Source: Sclerotiophoma versabilis (taxonomy: Eukaryota; Ascomycota; Dothideomycetes; Pleosporales; Didymellaceae). From it: a stretch of DNA of 64,000 nucleotides. Positions within the stretch are counted from its first letter, which is position 1, and the number at the start of each line of letters is the position of its first letter. The stretch covers positions 1,302,001 to 1,366,000 of the forward strand of contig JAAROD010000054.1 in the NCBI GenBank assembly GCA_012274445.1, in the 5' to 3' direction. The notes beneath the pieces were generated by a model. It saw nothing but the letters and a program-made list of their open reading frames with translations. It ran no database searches and was not told the origin of the DNA. Position numbers and translations under genes: made by a program. Below are positions 22,289 through 33,687 of the stretch, piece by piece.

Positions 22289-22539
22289 GATGCTAGAAAG
22301 TCGGGAGGTTGCTCTTAGCATCAAATTTGGGGATTGTTGAAGTTGCGATGGCAAGCGTGGCGCAACATGGTGTTGGAGATAAGTTTCGGTGGAGCATCAA
22401 CCCGCTGATACGTCATTGGTGGCGGCAGACACAACAGAACGATGATGCGCGAGCTGCAAAGTGAGATATACATTACTAAGCTACCACTGCTGTTGCACTT
22501 CTGTACTCAGGCTATGCTGGGAAGCAGACATGCAAAAGC

Positions 22540-23500
22540 CTAGAAATCACCACCGCCGTCGTCGAAACCTCCTCCATCATCACCCATATCGCCGCCATCA
22601 TCACCATAGTTGTTCTCTACGTAGGTGTCACCGCCATCGCCCGCATCACCCAGTGCTGAACCCAGCATTGCACCACCAAGCAAACCGGCACCAGCACCCA
22701 GCGCCATACCTCCCGCGCCCATGCCGCCGCCTCCAGGGCGACGTCCAGCGGGCATCGCGTACCCAGGGCGCTGCTGGTACATGCCCTGTCCGCCGTAGTA
22801 TCCTCCACCGCCGTAAGCCGGCTGTCCGTATGGCTGCGGTGGTGGATGCGAGCTCCCGTGACTGCTCTTTCCTAGCAGCTTCCCCAGGATGCCACCTTTG
22901 CTTTTGCCTCGGCTCTGATCCTCGTATGGTGCCGATTGGTATGGTGTTGAGGGAGCTTGGTGTTGCTGCTCCTGCGAGTAGCCTCCAGGCGCCGGGTAGC
23001 CTCCTGAATGGGGTGCGCCGGCGACGCTGGGACCGCTGGCGCCGTAGCCGCCTTGAGACTGGTTGTAGTAATCGTTGCTTGCGCCGCGGTTTGCGTCGCC
23101 TGGGCGTCCTGCGCGCGCTTGCTCTTCCTCTTGCAGTCTCCGCGCGAGCCTCTCATCCTCGCTGATGCCGGCTTGTTGGCTCCCGTAAGGGTTGTTGCTG
23201 CTGAAGGAGGACTTTTCGCTCGTGCCGGTAGGATGAGAAGCTGCGGGGCCTCCGTAAGCGGGCGGCGCGCCAGGTGGTGGTGCTTCACCGGGTGGGTAGA
23301 CGGGTTCGGTTGGCTTCTCCCATGTCGATTGCTTGGTGTAGATGTTGACGAAGAACCACTCGTGATATTGGTCGTTCCACACAGCTTTCCAGCCCTCTGG
23401 TACCTTTGGTGGAGGCGGGCCCTGCATGCTATGTCAGCCTCCTGCTGCACTGCCGACCTTCCCGCAGGTGACTTACTGGTGGAGGCGCGTAGTCTGCCAT
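22540..23500 (-). CDS. WW-domain protein, WWM1-like
   Basis: Exons are 23477-23500 and 22540-23421 (50-60 bp GTAAGT...CAG intron), giving 301 aa. The N-terminus is MADYAPPPGPPPPKVPEGWK, which opens a single WW domain (about residues 15-48) containing the two signature Trp residues of WKAVWNDQYHEWFFVN and STWEKP. A Pro/Gly/Gln/Tyr-rich disordered region follows, then a short Gly-rich hydrophobic stretch (ALGAGAGLLGGAMLGSALGD) and a very acidic Gly/Asp tail. The order of WW domain, PPxY-type region, glycine-zipper-like segment and acidic end fits the fungal Wwm1 group; the yeast member binds the metacaspase. It should be a soluble or membrane-associated adaptor. A role beyond Pro-motif binding is inference. 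Confidence 0.82.
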
Positions 23501-24015
23501 GGTAGAAAAGTGAGCTCACCGAGTGCGGGTTTCGTCGAAGGTTGAGATTTGCTTATGAATTCAAGTTGACATACAGTAGACCTTGGAGCTAAAAGCAGAA
23601 GAGTAGTGGTGACAATGACGAGCTTGAAGCTCATGCGGGCGGAGCGCGACCTGAACGTGCGTCATAGTGCCGACGGTGGCGGGGCAAACACGGCACATGA
23701 AGCTGCGAACGTCTGCCTTGGAACACTCGGCACCTACAAACGCCACAATCAAGGCGCAGCAGTGTGTACGTGGACAATGCCTGACAAAGGAAATCAATAT
23801 TGATTATTGCGAAATATGTGCAAGGAAATTCTGAGTCCACTGGCAGTCAAGTCGCCACAAATGCATACCGCAATGCGAGAACGACAGACCGGAAGATCAA
23901 CGCTCAAGGGTATGGCAAGCCATGCTGAAAGATGTACTCATACAACAAACAATCCAAACATACTGCATGTCGCGCTAGATTACGTTTCGTACCGGACGTG
24001 CGAGGTGGGCAATCA
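23501..24015. other. Intergenic region, about 515 bp
   Basis: This is the promoter of the WW-domain gene and the 3' flank of EDE1, both on the minus strand. I see no separate gene. Confidence 0.5.
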
Positions 24016-27000
24016 CTACTGCCCAGAAACCAAGTAGTCGGTGGCCTGTCCAAGATCAGCCAAGATGTCACGGGTCACAGGGGCAGGAATTGCTTACCTT
24101 GTTGATGTCATAGTCGAACTTCTCCAAAGCATCCAACGCCTTGTCACGGCCATAGCCCATAGCAGTCAGCTTCTTCAGGATAGGGTCGTCGTGCTCTGTA
24201 CCGCTGCTGATCGCTCGGCCCAGCTGAGGCATTTGAGGCGACTGAGGAGACAAGTGTCCCTGCTTCGAGGACGAAGCAGCAGCATCCTCGTTGTCGAGGC
24301 TGTCAAAGACAGATTTGCTGAAGTCTGTGGATGCTTGCTGCGAGTGTCCGGGCTTGTCGTGCTGCGAGGACTCGAGATTGGAGAATATGGCATCCCAGTC
24401 TTGAGTCGAGGAAGAGGGCTGCGGGGCCTGGGGCTGTCCAAAGCTGTGTGACAAGTGCTCGAAATCGCTAAAGCTATCATCGCCGCGCGGCTTGCCAGTA
24501 GGCGTTTGCTGTGATGCCATAGTGTTCGACTTCGATGCCGCAGGGGAGTCAAAGACGGGGTTAAACTCATCAAGCTCATCACGCTGGTGCGAAGAGAACA
24601 TGAAGTCGTCGTCACCCTTGTCATCTTCCTTAGCCTCGGTCAGGTCATCGAAGCCCGCATCGAAATCGTCGTTGAATGCCGACCTCTGGAGCTGAGGTTG
24701 GTTCGCGGCCTGGGAAGCACCTGCGTTGTTATCACCGGTGCCGTGCGAGACGGCGGAGTGGTAAGCGTCAGATGGAACAGTCGACGACGGCGTGTCATTC
24801 GGCGGTGGCGACGTCGTCGTTGGCTTCGTCAGAGGACCACCGAACAGGGCAGCGCCGTGACCACCAGCCGGGCTGAAGGACTTCTCAGGCGACTGCGAAG
24901 TAGTAGGTGAGTTGGGAACTTCACGAGAGGGTAACAGGCCGCCAAATTCTGGAGGGAATTGGTTTGAACCACTGCGCTGCCCGACCGTCGAGTCGTATGC
25001 TGGAGGCGACTTTTGTGCGTCTGCCGAAGGCAGACCGCCGAGGTTCGAGTCCAGACGAGTAGTTGGGGGTGGTGGTGATCTGTAGAGCTCGTCTGTTGAC
25101 GCGGTATCAGGGCGCTGCTGTGTCGGCTGCTGGGGTCCTTGTTGACCAACGCTGGTGCGCTTCTGTTGGGGGGACGCTGCTGTGAAGTTGTCGTCGAAAC
25201 CATGCTCGTTGTCGCTGTCGGTCTCATCGTCGTGAGTCAGATCCTCAATGGGTGGGAACTCCTTGTTGAATCTGCTTGAGTTATCCGTCGAGCCGTTGGC
25301 ACCAGATCCAGAGGGGCGAGTAGGACCAAATCCAGCAAAGGCAGAGTCAAAATCGACCTTACCACCAGGGCGAGAGCTTTCGCTGGTGGTGCTTCCGAAG
25401 GGGTCAGCACGGTTGGTGTTCTTGCTCTGGTTGCTGAAGCTGCTGTCTCCAGTGGGGTTCTGCTGAAGAGGGGTGGCACCTTCACGAGGGAAAGCTCCAG
25501 GAATCTCTTGAACGGCAGCAGACGGAACGCCAAAGCTGGAGAAGGTATCCTGGCGTTGTGGCTCAGCCCTGGTGGATCGCTGAGTGTCGCTGGTCACGCT
25601 GGCTACAGGTGAGGCCGTAGAGAAGTTACGATCGAAAGAGAACGGCTGAGACGGGTTGAACCTTTCAGTCTCTGTACGGTTTGTCTCGCTACGCTCCAAT
25701 GTAGCCTTCTCGGGGACAGGAGTGCCAGCAGGCGAGGCCTTGGAAACAGTAGGTGTCTCTTGGCCCGGTGCACCGGGGCCTCCGTATCTGCTAGCTGGTG
25801 CTGAGACCTTGACAGACGAGCTGAAAGAGTCCGATCGGGGGACGTCTTGCCTGAGGGGTAGGAACGAGGAGGTGAACTGGCGAGACTCGGGGGCAGCTGG
25901 CGGTTCTACACCGCGGGGCGACTCCTGGTAAGATGAGAGAGGCGGTGAGGTGGAGGGAGTGGGAACATCAGGACCCTCAGAAGAGCGAACGGACTGTCCG
26001 GATGGGGCAGAGAAGTTGGGCACGTTGCTCTGGTTTTCTGAGCGGAAAGAAACAGGTGGCGGGGTGTTTTGTGCAGGAGCAAAAGAGCCGAAGACGCTGT
26101 CGAAGTCCTTGTGCGGTCCCTGAGTGAAGCCAGACGGCGACATGGGCTTGTCTGAAGCGGGAGCAGGCGACTTGCGGAAGAAGGGGTTGGTGGACTGGCT
26201 GGTTACAGACGCAGCAGGGCTGGCTACTGCTGGCGTTGACTGCTGCGGTGGGCTTCTTGTAACGTCCTCGGCAGCTCTGCTCAGATCGTTCATCTCGGTC
26301 TTGATCTTGTCACGTTCGCCTTCATTAGTGGCCAGCTGTTTCTTGTTGATTGAAACCATTCCCTTCTGCTGTCGTGCGTCGGTCCTCATCTTTTCGAGCT
26401 GGGGACGCAGCTGTGCAATCTCAGCGTTGAGCTGGCGAATACGTTCCTTGAGGTTGGCGTTTTCACGCTGATCAGCCTCGAGAGCGCTTCCGACTTGATG
26501 GTGCTGAGTCTGAAGATCCTGGTAGGTCCCTTCGAGCATAGCAATGTCGGATTGCAGCTTGCGTGTTTCGGTGCGCGAAGCCGCAAGACGGTCCTCGAGG
26601 GCCTTGACAGCCTTGACCTCTTGCTCGTATGTTGTCTTGAACTGCGACAGGCGAGCCTCGAGCTCCCGACGTTGATTGGTCACGCTGTTCAGGTCGCTCT
26701 GGGTAGCCTCTTTCTTGTTCTGCACCTCCTGCATCTGGTTCCTCAATGTAGTCATCTGGTTGGACATGTTGGCCAACTCAGTGGAATCCTGAGTAAGCTT
26801 CTTGTTGATCTCAGGATCGCTCTCGCCCAAGAGGTCGTCCATAGCCGAGGGCTGGTTTCGTTGCGAAGTTCCGGATTGGCCAGTCGACTGAGAAGTAAGC
26901 GTCTGGCCGAAGGAAGAAGTGGGCAGGAAAGGCTTGAAAGTGGAGGCAGGATTGCGCGGCTGTGGCTGGAATGGCCCAGGGGATGTCGGGGACGCAGCCT

Positions 27001-28496
27001 TGCTCGCGAATGGGTCATTGTCGAATGGTTTGGCAAACGCAGCAGAGCCACCGGTATCCATGGCTCGTTGGGGCGATGCAGGCTCGGGAGTAGAGAAAGC
27101 GTCTAAGCCGAAGAGATCATCGGCAGCTGACTTGGGTTGTGGTGGAGGCGGCGCAACAGCGGGAGCTTGCTGGTTTGCCCGTGTTCGGAGAGCGGGGGGA
27201 ATGAGGTTTGAGGGCAACGTCTGAGGCAACGGATCGCCCTTTCGCTGCTGTCGAATGAGGTACATGGCAACAGCGAACTCGTCCCTTGACAGTTGTCCTT
27301 CCGAGTTGATGTCTGCAAGATCCCAGATGCCTGCGAGGATGTCTTCTGGCAGGCCAGAGTCGCTGAAAAAGCGCACTGCTTGCTCTCCTGTGATGAAGCC
27401 GCGGCCCATTGTGTCGACGCCCTTGAACAGGTTGTCGTAGGACGCCTTCTCCTGCGGACCGATGAGCCAGTCGCTGCTTATCGGCTGTGCAGGCGCGGGT
27501 GGGCCAAAGGGCGGTTGCCTGAGAGGGCTCGCCGTCCTGGGCACGTTCTGCTGGCCGCTGAACTGGCGGGGAATGGAGGCTTGATCTGGGCGCGCGGGAG
27601 GAGGTGGGAGGCCGCCTCTCCGGGACGCAGCTTCGTACAGGCCGGGCGGCAGGGTGTTGGGCAGGGCCTTCATGTTTCCGGTGCGATAGGAGGCAAGCAG
27701 GTGCATGGCAATGATGAACTCGGTGACGTTGAGAGCGCCGCGCTGCTCCGTGTCTGAGAGGTTCCAGATGCGGCCGAGGACTTCGTTGGGCAGCCTCGCT
27801 TTCTCGAAGATCTCCTTTGCGTTCTCGCCTGGGTCACGGTCAGTGGGCAGTCGCACGGGTGGGACGAAGCAGCAGCCTACCGGACAGCACGCCATTGACG
27901 GCGCCCGACTTGTCAAAGAGGCCCGCGTACTCGGAGGCCTTGGCGGGCGTGAGCGGCGGCACGCGGATGGGCGGCTGGCCGCTGACCTGGGGCTGCAGGG
28001 GCCCGGTGGTCTGCGGAGAGAAGGGCTGGGGGGCGGCGGGGGGTGCGGCGGGGACGGTGAGGCCCTCGAACTTGGGGAGCGGTGCAGCTGCCGGCAGGTT
28101 AGCATGGGCGCGTCCGGTGCTGGCGGGCAGACGTACGCCGGAAGGCCAGCTCGGGCGAGGGGTCGCGGCCGGCCTGGTAGTGGCCGATGAGACGCAGGAC
28201 CTGGCAGAAGCCCGCCATGGTCAGCAGGCCGCGGTTCTCCGTGTCTGCAATCTGCCAGATCTCGCCCAGCACGGCCGGGGCCAGCTTGGTGCGCTCGAAG
28301 AACTTGACGGCGATCTCGCCTGTGATGACGCCGAGCTTCTCGGTGTCGGCCTGGTGGAAGAGGTGCTGGAACACGCGCTTCTCCTCGGCCGTCAGGTTGA
28401 GGACGGGCTGGTCTGCGGGCTGTTAGCGGTCGCCGTCACCGTGCGGGCGTGTCGTGAGCACGCACTCAGCTCGCCGCTGCCTGCGAGGTCCGCCAT
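24016..28496 (-). CDS. EDE1: EH-domain endocytic scaffold Ede1 (Eps15-like)
   Basis: Ede1/Eps15 proteins arrive early at sites of clathrin-mediated endocytosis and recruit NPF-motif adaptors. Five exons, 28466-28496, 28137-28412, 27881-28087, 24098-27828 and 24016-24045, give 1424 aa. There are three EH domains, at about residues 10-100, 135-230 and 290-385, with EF-hand loops such as DTENRGLLTMAGF and DINSEGQLSRDEF and the hallmark IWxLxDxxxxG. A coiled coil follows (about 560-780: MSNQMTTLRNQMQEVQNKKE onward), then a long Ser/Pro/Gln-rich disordered region. The C-terminal UBA domain, MGYGRDKALDALEKFDYDIN, is completed by the 30-nt last exon as KATDYLVSGQ. That exon is easily missed: reading on into the intron gives a false SNSCPCDP end. 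The length and order match yeast Ede1. Confidence 0.94.
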
Positions 28497-29220
28497 GGCT
28501 GCGCGGGGTGGGTGTCGTCGGGCGGTGGAGCTCGTGGATGGGGGCGGGCGGCTGCGATGAGGCTGAAGCTCTCCGGGGTACTGTCGTGTAATGCGCGGGT
28601 GGGGGAGCTAGCACTGGGCGCGCCCGGCGGCAGAAGGGGAGAGGCTGGCGGCAACAGCACGGCACAGCGAGCACGAACAGCTGCACAGACGGGCAGGGCC
28701 GGGGGATGGGAGGAGGGAGCTGGTGTCGACGCTTTCTGGCTGTGTGGTAGACGACCGGAGCTCATCATCGTCACGGGCACTAGGTCGCAGCCGGCGCGCT
28801 GCTGTGGTGGTGGTCCGTGATTGGCTCCACCGTCGCCGTGGCTTGAGCACCACTGCAGTACGGCAGCTGTCACTTCGCTGTGCACCAAGCAGCGCGCCTG
28901 TTTCGCTTGTGCAACGGCTGCTCACCCCGACGCCACCAAGACGCTCGATGGAAGACAGGCCTCGCATCTCGCGGAAAAAGCAAGACTCAATCAAGCACAC
29001 AGACGCTCTGTCAACGGCTGTGTCCGAGCTCACCAGCAATTTCGCAGTTTCAGCAAGGTCCATTCATGTTTGCTAGATAGATATTGCCCTACCTACACCA
29101 GAGACGTATCGTCGCAACTACACGTGTTGTACAGGGAGGAGTGAGGCTGGCCGCTGGGGATGTCGTAGAAATACATGGCGTTGGGTAGGGAAGGGGGCAG
29201 GGAGTGGGGTATACGCAAAT
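28497..29220. other. Intergenic region, promoter of EDE1
   Basis: GC-rich, with long overlapping frames on both strands that reflect composition. No family-like protein is present. Confidence 0.5.
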
Positions 29221-29331
29221 GCTCGTTCTTCCTCCTCACCGGCTGCTGCATGCGTGATGCTCGTTCTTCCTCCTCACCGGCTGCTTCAAGCGTGATGCTC
29301 GTTCTTCACCTCACCGGCTACTGCGATGCGC
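29221..29331 (+). repeat. 38-bp minisatellite, three copies, overlapping a gene end
   Basis: The units at 29221-29258 and 29259-29296 and the partial unit at 29297-29331 each begin GCTCGTTCTTC and contain CTCACCGGCT. The third copy overlaps the stop codon and last residues of the minus-strand gene ending at 29311. Confidence 0.85.
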
Positions 29332-30229
29332 AATGCCCTTCTCCCTCTCGCACCGCATAAAGGCCAGGCTGGGCGTCTCCTCCCTCCTGCCCCATGCTCG
29401 GCCCAGCAGCCAGTCGGTGACGCTGATGAACCGGTTGGTCTTCTCCCAGGTGTGCCCTTCCTCGGTGTGCTCGATGGTGTGATGGACAATGCGGCCCTCC
29501 TCGTCAAACTCGAACACAAACAGGCCGGTGAACTCTTCGTCGGACGACCGTGAGCCCCGGACAATCTTCGTGACGCTCTCGATCGTCTCGCTGATGTGTC
29601 GGCTGTTCTCCCTGTCCGACTTGCCGCACGTCTGCCATTTGACCACCAGCTTCTCGTTGCGCATGTGCGCGGGCACCCCTGGTCCGCAGCCGTCCTTGAC
29701 CATGCGCTCGGACAGGACCTTGAGCTTCACATTGCCAATCACAGGCACTCGGCCCCATGCGACCGGCGCCGTCCACAACGCAGCCGTGTAGGCAAGCCTT
29801 CCGCTGACGGTGGGCAGATGAGGGTGCGTGGAGGGGAACAGGTGGAGGCTGATCTGCGGCGAGAGTATGTCCGAGGGCAGCGGTGAGTTGAGGAGATTCG
29901 GCAGGCTCTCGTGGAGGATCCTGATAGCTGCAGCGTGTTAGCGCGACCGTCTCGCATCGAGGAGTGGCAGTCGTCCTACTGTTCCCGAGCTTGAGGTTGC
30001 GCTCGTTGAGGCGTTTCTGCTCGTGCTCATCGAGCTCCGGGTGGGCGCATGGCGCGGTGCTCGTGAACCAGCTGCGCGACACCGATGCCTGTCGCGGCCG
30101 CACGTCTGTGATGCTCCTCTGGTACTGCTTCAGCCCCAGCAGCCGGGGCGCGGCGAGGGAGGTGCTCGTGGATCGCCGAAGCTGTGTGCGGGCAGAGCTT
30201 GAGAATCTCCGCATCAGACCGGTGGTCAT
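29311..30229 (-). CDS. Conserved-looking mitochondrial hypothetical protein
   Basis: I cannot name this family. Exons are 29980-30229 and 29311-29927, with a 52-bp GTAGGA...CAG intron joined in phase 1, giving 288 aa. The N-terminus (MTTGLMRRFSSSARTQLRRS) is rich in Arg and Ser and lacks acids, as in a mitochondrial presequence. The C-terminal half has alternating strand-like segments: LVVKWQTCGKSDRENSRHIS, EEFTGLFVFEFDEEGRIVHH, TIEHTEEGH and TDWLLGRAW. This is the kind of curved beta-sheet pattern seen in NTF2/SnoaL-like or DUF2358-type proteins. The assignment to that fold is inference. The gene is divergent from the epimerase at 30475, with a 245-bp shared promoter. Its 3' end has been remodelled by a 38-bp minisatellite. 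Confidence 0.72.
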
Positions 30230-30434
30230 CTGTCCGGGTAGCAGTGATCAACCATAGGTAGCAGGGCGATGGTTCGTACGTGGGCGGGAATGCTCGTTAG
30301 TGTGTCGTGCAATTGCCGGGCGAGAGAAACATCGAGCATGGGTCGGTGGATAAGCCGAGATGTAGTGACGTCGTGCGGAAACGATCAATTACTGTGCAAC
30401 GGAGATGACCCCGCAGAACATGGGCATTGGGCAG

Positions 30435-30442
30435 GTATAAAG
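30435..30442 (+). promoter_or_regulatory. TATA-like box of the epimerase gene
   Basis: GGTATAAAG lies about 35 bp upstream of the ATG at 30475. At that spacing the leader would be very short, or translation may start at the second ATG (30550). Confidence 0.35.
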
Positions 30443-30474
30443 AACGGTTCGTTGCAGGCAGAGGTAGGGCTTAA

Positions 30475-31446
30475 ATGCTTTCTCGATTGACTCGTCGAGC
30501 TTTGCCTTGTACGAACTCTAATCCATCGAATATTCGAGCATTTCGAAACATGTCATCTGGAAAACGCATCGTCTTCACTGGCGGCTCAGGCAAGGCTGGC
30601 CGCCATGTCATTCCTTACCTGCTCTCCAAGGGACACAAGGTCTTGAACCTCGACCTCATCGACTTCCCTGACCCGAGTGCCGGCGTCTTTACCCTGAAGA
30701 CAGACCTCACCAAGAGTGGACAGGTCTTCAACGCGCTCACCACCCACTTCAACTTCGAGGGCTACGAGGAGAAGAGCGTGCCCAGCCCACCAGATGCAGT
30801 CATCCACTTTGCCGCCTATGCCAGAAACATGTTGGTGCCCGACGATGAATGCTACGCAGCGAACGTGACATCGACCTACAATGTCATCGAAGCCGCGTGC
30901 AAGCTGGGGGTGCGAAAGATCATCATCGCCAGCAGCGAGACTACGTACGAAGTCTGCTTTGGGCAGGGAGACCTGGACTATCAGTGCTTCCCTCTGACCG
31001 AGGACATGGACCTGAATCCCATGGACTCGTACGCCATCTCCAAGCTCTGCGGTGAGCGCGTGGGACGCGGTCTGGCGCGCAGGTTCGACGCAGACATTTA
31101 CGCTCTGAGGATTGGAAACGTCATCGAGCCGCACGAGTATGAGCGCGACTTCCCCAAGTACATCAGCAAGCCCGAGATGCGCAAGAGGAATGCATGGAGC
31201 TACATGGACGCGAGAGACCTGGGGCAGATCTGCCACCTGGGTGTGGAGAAGGACGGGCTGGGTTTCCAGGTGTTCAACGCGACCAACAACACCATCACAG
31301 CGACGTTCCCGACCAAGCAGTTTCTCGAGCAGTACGCGCCCAACACACCCATCACAAGAGAGCTGGAGGAGTGGGAGGCGCCGTTGAGCAACAAAAAGGT
31401 CCGGGAGGTGCTGGGCTTCAAGGAGGAGCACGACTGGAGGAAGTAA
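30475..31446 (+). CDS. NAD-dependent epimerase/dehydratase (extended SDR)
   Basis: This is a 323-aa single-exon extended short-chain dehydrogenase. The Rossmann motif is KRIVFTGGSGKAGRHVIPYL (GxxGxxG near residue 37), followed by the acid DLIDF. The active-site set is ASSETTYE (catalytic Ser/Thr) and YAISKLCGE (Tyr-x3-Lys), with substrate-side motifs ALRIGNVIEPHEY and SYMDARDLGQ. This layout is typical of sugar-nucleotide or uronate epimerases and dehydrogenases; the substrate cannot be read from the sequence. The first ATG adds a 25-residue basic leader (MLSRLTRRALPCTNS) that could target mitochondria. The internal ATG at 30550 (MSSGKRIV) gives a standard cytosolic SDR start. The start is therefore ambiguous. 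Confidence 0.88.
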   Translation: MLSRLTRRALPCTNSNPSNIRAFRNMSSGKRIVFTGGSGKAGRHVIPYLLSKGHKVLNLDLIDFPDPSAGVFTLKTDLTKSGQVFNALTTHFNFEGYEEKSVPSPPDAVIHFAAYARNMLVPDDECYAANVTSTYNVIEAACKLGVRKIIIASSETTYEVCFGQGDLDYQCFPLTEDMDLNPMDSYAISKLCGERVGRGLARRFDADIYALRIGNVIEPHEYERDFPKYISKPEMRKRNAWSYMDARDLGQICHLGVEKDGLGFQVFNATNNTITATFPTKQFLEQYAPNTPITRELEEWEAPLSNKKVREVLGFKEEHDWRK

Positions 31447-31935
31447 TACAATCCTGGGTCGTGAGCGTGAGTTGGCTGAGCAGGGCTACACTACACTCTG
31501 AATGCTGTAGAGATGAATTTTGAATGCTGCACACATGTAAGCAGGAGGTAGTCGAGTCAAATCGTCATGAGGCGATTGCGTGCTCCATCGTCTGGTGTCA
31601 TCACTTGCTCCATCGTCTGGTGTCATCGCTTGCTCCATCGTCTGGTGTCATCGCTTGCTGGCTTCTGCCCGCCCAAGGTGTGGTGTTGAGAGGAACGGAC
31701 CAGCAGCCGCGTCTCCCCACGCCGGTAGCGCACAGCTCCCTCCGAAGCTCGGACGGCCGTCTGTGCGCGTCCCAGTCGAGCGGGAGCCGCCTCGCGATTT
31801 CGCGCGGATTTTTGTACCCAACGCTGTCAGTCCCCGTCGCTCAGTTCCCGCACGTCGATACCCGCTTGCTGTGTCTTGCTTGCCTCCCGGTCCTTTTTAA
31901 TCTTCTAATTGCATTGCCTCTCGTTCTCCAGCACA
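31447..31935. other. Intergenic region with minisatellite and GGC1 promoter
   Basis: This holds the 3' flank of the epimerase, the 25-bp triplicate repeat at 31581-31655, and the promoter of the GTP/GDP carrier. The pyrimidine-rich stretch at about 31885-31935 is its likely leader. Confidence 0.5.
31581..31655 (+). repeat. 25-bp minisatellite, three copies
   Basis: The units 31581-31605, 31606-31630 and 31631-31655 begin TGCTCCATCGTCTGGTGTCA. They differ at one position (CACT/CGCT). The array sits 135 bp past the epimerase stop codon. Confidence 0.9.
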
Positions 31936-33042
31936 ATGTCGCCCACGCCATCGGAAGCAGTCGCAAAGGTCGCGCAGGCCGCCGCAGGAACCAGCTCGTC
32001 GGCCAAGGAGTACAAGCGGGAGTCCAACACGGCGCGCTTCTTGGGTGCAGGTGCGCGCAGCAGTCACGCCCTCAATGGATTCGTCTGACCACACGCAGGA
32101 TGTGCGGGTCTTGCTGAGCTGATGGTCTTCCACCCCGTCGACACGACAGCCAAGCGCCTCATGAGCAACGTCGGCAAGATCGAGTCGGCCTCGCACCTGA
32201 ACAAGGTCGTCTTCCGGGACGCTGCCGGCGCTTCAGTCGCCGGCCGCTTCTTCTCGCTCTTCCCTGGGCTCGGATACGCCGCGGCCTACAAGGTAGGACG
32301 CTCTTTGCGGCCCGCATAGCAGCCCGTCTGACAGCAGCCTGCAGATCCTCCAGCGCGTCTACAAGTACGGCGGACAGCCCTTCGCGCGCGACTACCTCGC
32401 CCGCCACCACGGCGACGTCTTCGACCAGACATTCGGCAAGGGCAACGGCAAGGCCATCATGCACGCGACTGCGGGCTCCCTGATTGGCATTGGTGAGATC
32501 GTGCTGCTGCCGCTCGACGTGCTCAAGATCAAGCGCCAGACCAACCCCGAGGCCTTCAGGGGACGTGGACTGTTCAAGATCATCGCCGACGAGGGCTTCG
32601 GTCTCTACCGTGGGTGGGGCTGGACAGCAGCCCGCAACGCTCCTGGCTCGTTCGCCGTACGTCTCTCCCCCCGTTGACCCAACGTGCATCTTCTGACATT
32701 CCACAGCTGTTCGGTGGATCTGCCGCCGCCAAGGAGTACCTCTACAAGCTCAGCGACTACAACAAGGCCACCTGGGGCCAGAACTTCGTCGCCTCGATTG
32801 CCGGTGCCACTGCTTCCCTCGTCGTCTCCGCCCCGCTCGATGTCATCAAGACCCGCATCCAGAACAGGAACTTTGAGAACCCCGAGAGCGGCATGAGGAT
32901 CGTGTCCAACATGATGAAGAACGAGGGCATCAGCTCCTTCTTCAAGGGCCTCACACCCAAGCTGCTCATGACCGGGCCCAAGCTCGTCTTCTCCTTCTGG
33001 TTGGCCCAGACCCTCATCCCTGCCTTTGGCAAGGTCATGTAA
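31936..33042 (+). CDS. GGC1: Mitochondrial GTP/GDP carrier
   Basis: Ggc1 imports GTP into the mitochondrial matrix in exchange for GDP and affects iron balance. Four exons, 31936-32050, 32099-32292, 32345-32656 and 32707-33042, give 318 aa; all introns are GT-AG and about 48-52 bp. The three carrier signatures are FHPVDTTAKRLMS, LPLDVLKIKRQTNPEAF and APLDVIKTRIQNRNFENPES. The stretches LFPGLGYAAAYK, LQRVYKYGGQPFARDYL, GLYRGWGWTAARNAPGSFAL and KGLTPKLLMTGPKLVFSF match yeast Ggc1 closely. It is the second mitochondrial nucleotide carrier in the window, after AAC at 16786, but the two are 14 kb apart and not a tandem pair. Confidence 0.95.
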
Positions 33043-33687
33043 ATTTGTTGCTAGCGTTTATGATCATGTTGTACTATACACGGGAACTACGTCCGTTGGG
33101 ACTATAGAAGTGGTCGCCGGAAAGGCGTTAGGCTCATGGTGGACAAGCGAGTGCCTCCAGGGTCCAGAGATATCTAATATCAACATCTCCATCTCCATCT
33201 TCATCTCCACCTCCACCTCCGTTCTACTGCCATGAAACGTCATGTGAGGCGTGACACTGGACTGTGACAGGCTGACAGCTGCGAGTGAGACACGGTCTTT
33301 ATCACGTGACAGAGGATTGCACCTGCTCCAACGCTCGCAACCACAGCCTCCAGGGCTCTGCTTCCCGTGGCGTCTGCGTTGCTATCTAGGAGCAGGCGGC
33401 GTCACACGGCAGACACTGCTGCCGTCGCCTCAGCGTGGCGGGCGTGGGCAGCAGACGGGGCGTGAATGTGATGTCGCAAACAGCGGAACAACGGCTCCTT
33501 GTGACTTCGGGGGCTCAACGCTCGGCCGCGCCAAGGCACATCCCGTCAACTGCACGTTGCAGCCAACCTTTGTACTCGACACCGCCTGCCAGCGCCCTGC
33601 GATACCCCACGACTCCCACCCTCCTTGCCGGCATCCTGCACAGATACCCCGAACCCTCTTCTCCACACCTCCAACCACTCCGCCAAA
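33043..33687. other. Intergenic region, promoter of YPT1
   Basis: A hexamer-like CATCTC/CACCTC run lies at about 33184-33222. The rest is the 3' flank of GGC1 and the YPT1 promoter with a C-rich leader. No gene is seen. Confidence 0.5.

Noticed and set aside
24068..24097. Reading the EDE1 coding frame straight to the stop at 24068
   Set aside because: It would end the UBA domain with an unrelated tail. Using the GTAAGC donor and the 30-nt last exon restores the usual UBA end.
27817..28560. A long plus-strand frame opposite the start of EDE1
   Set aside because: It is antisense to EH-domain exons and their introns in GC-rich DNA.
30586..31431. A 281-codon open frame antisense to the epimerase
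   Set aside because: It is a shadow of a well-conserved SDR frame.
29221..31655. Short tandem triplicates considered as a CRISPR-like array
   Set aside because: The units are directly adjacent without unique spacers, only three copies long, and the genome is eukaryotic. They are minisatellites.
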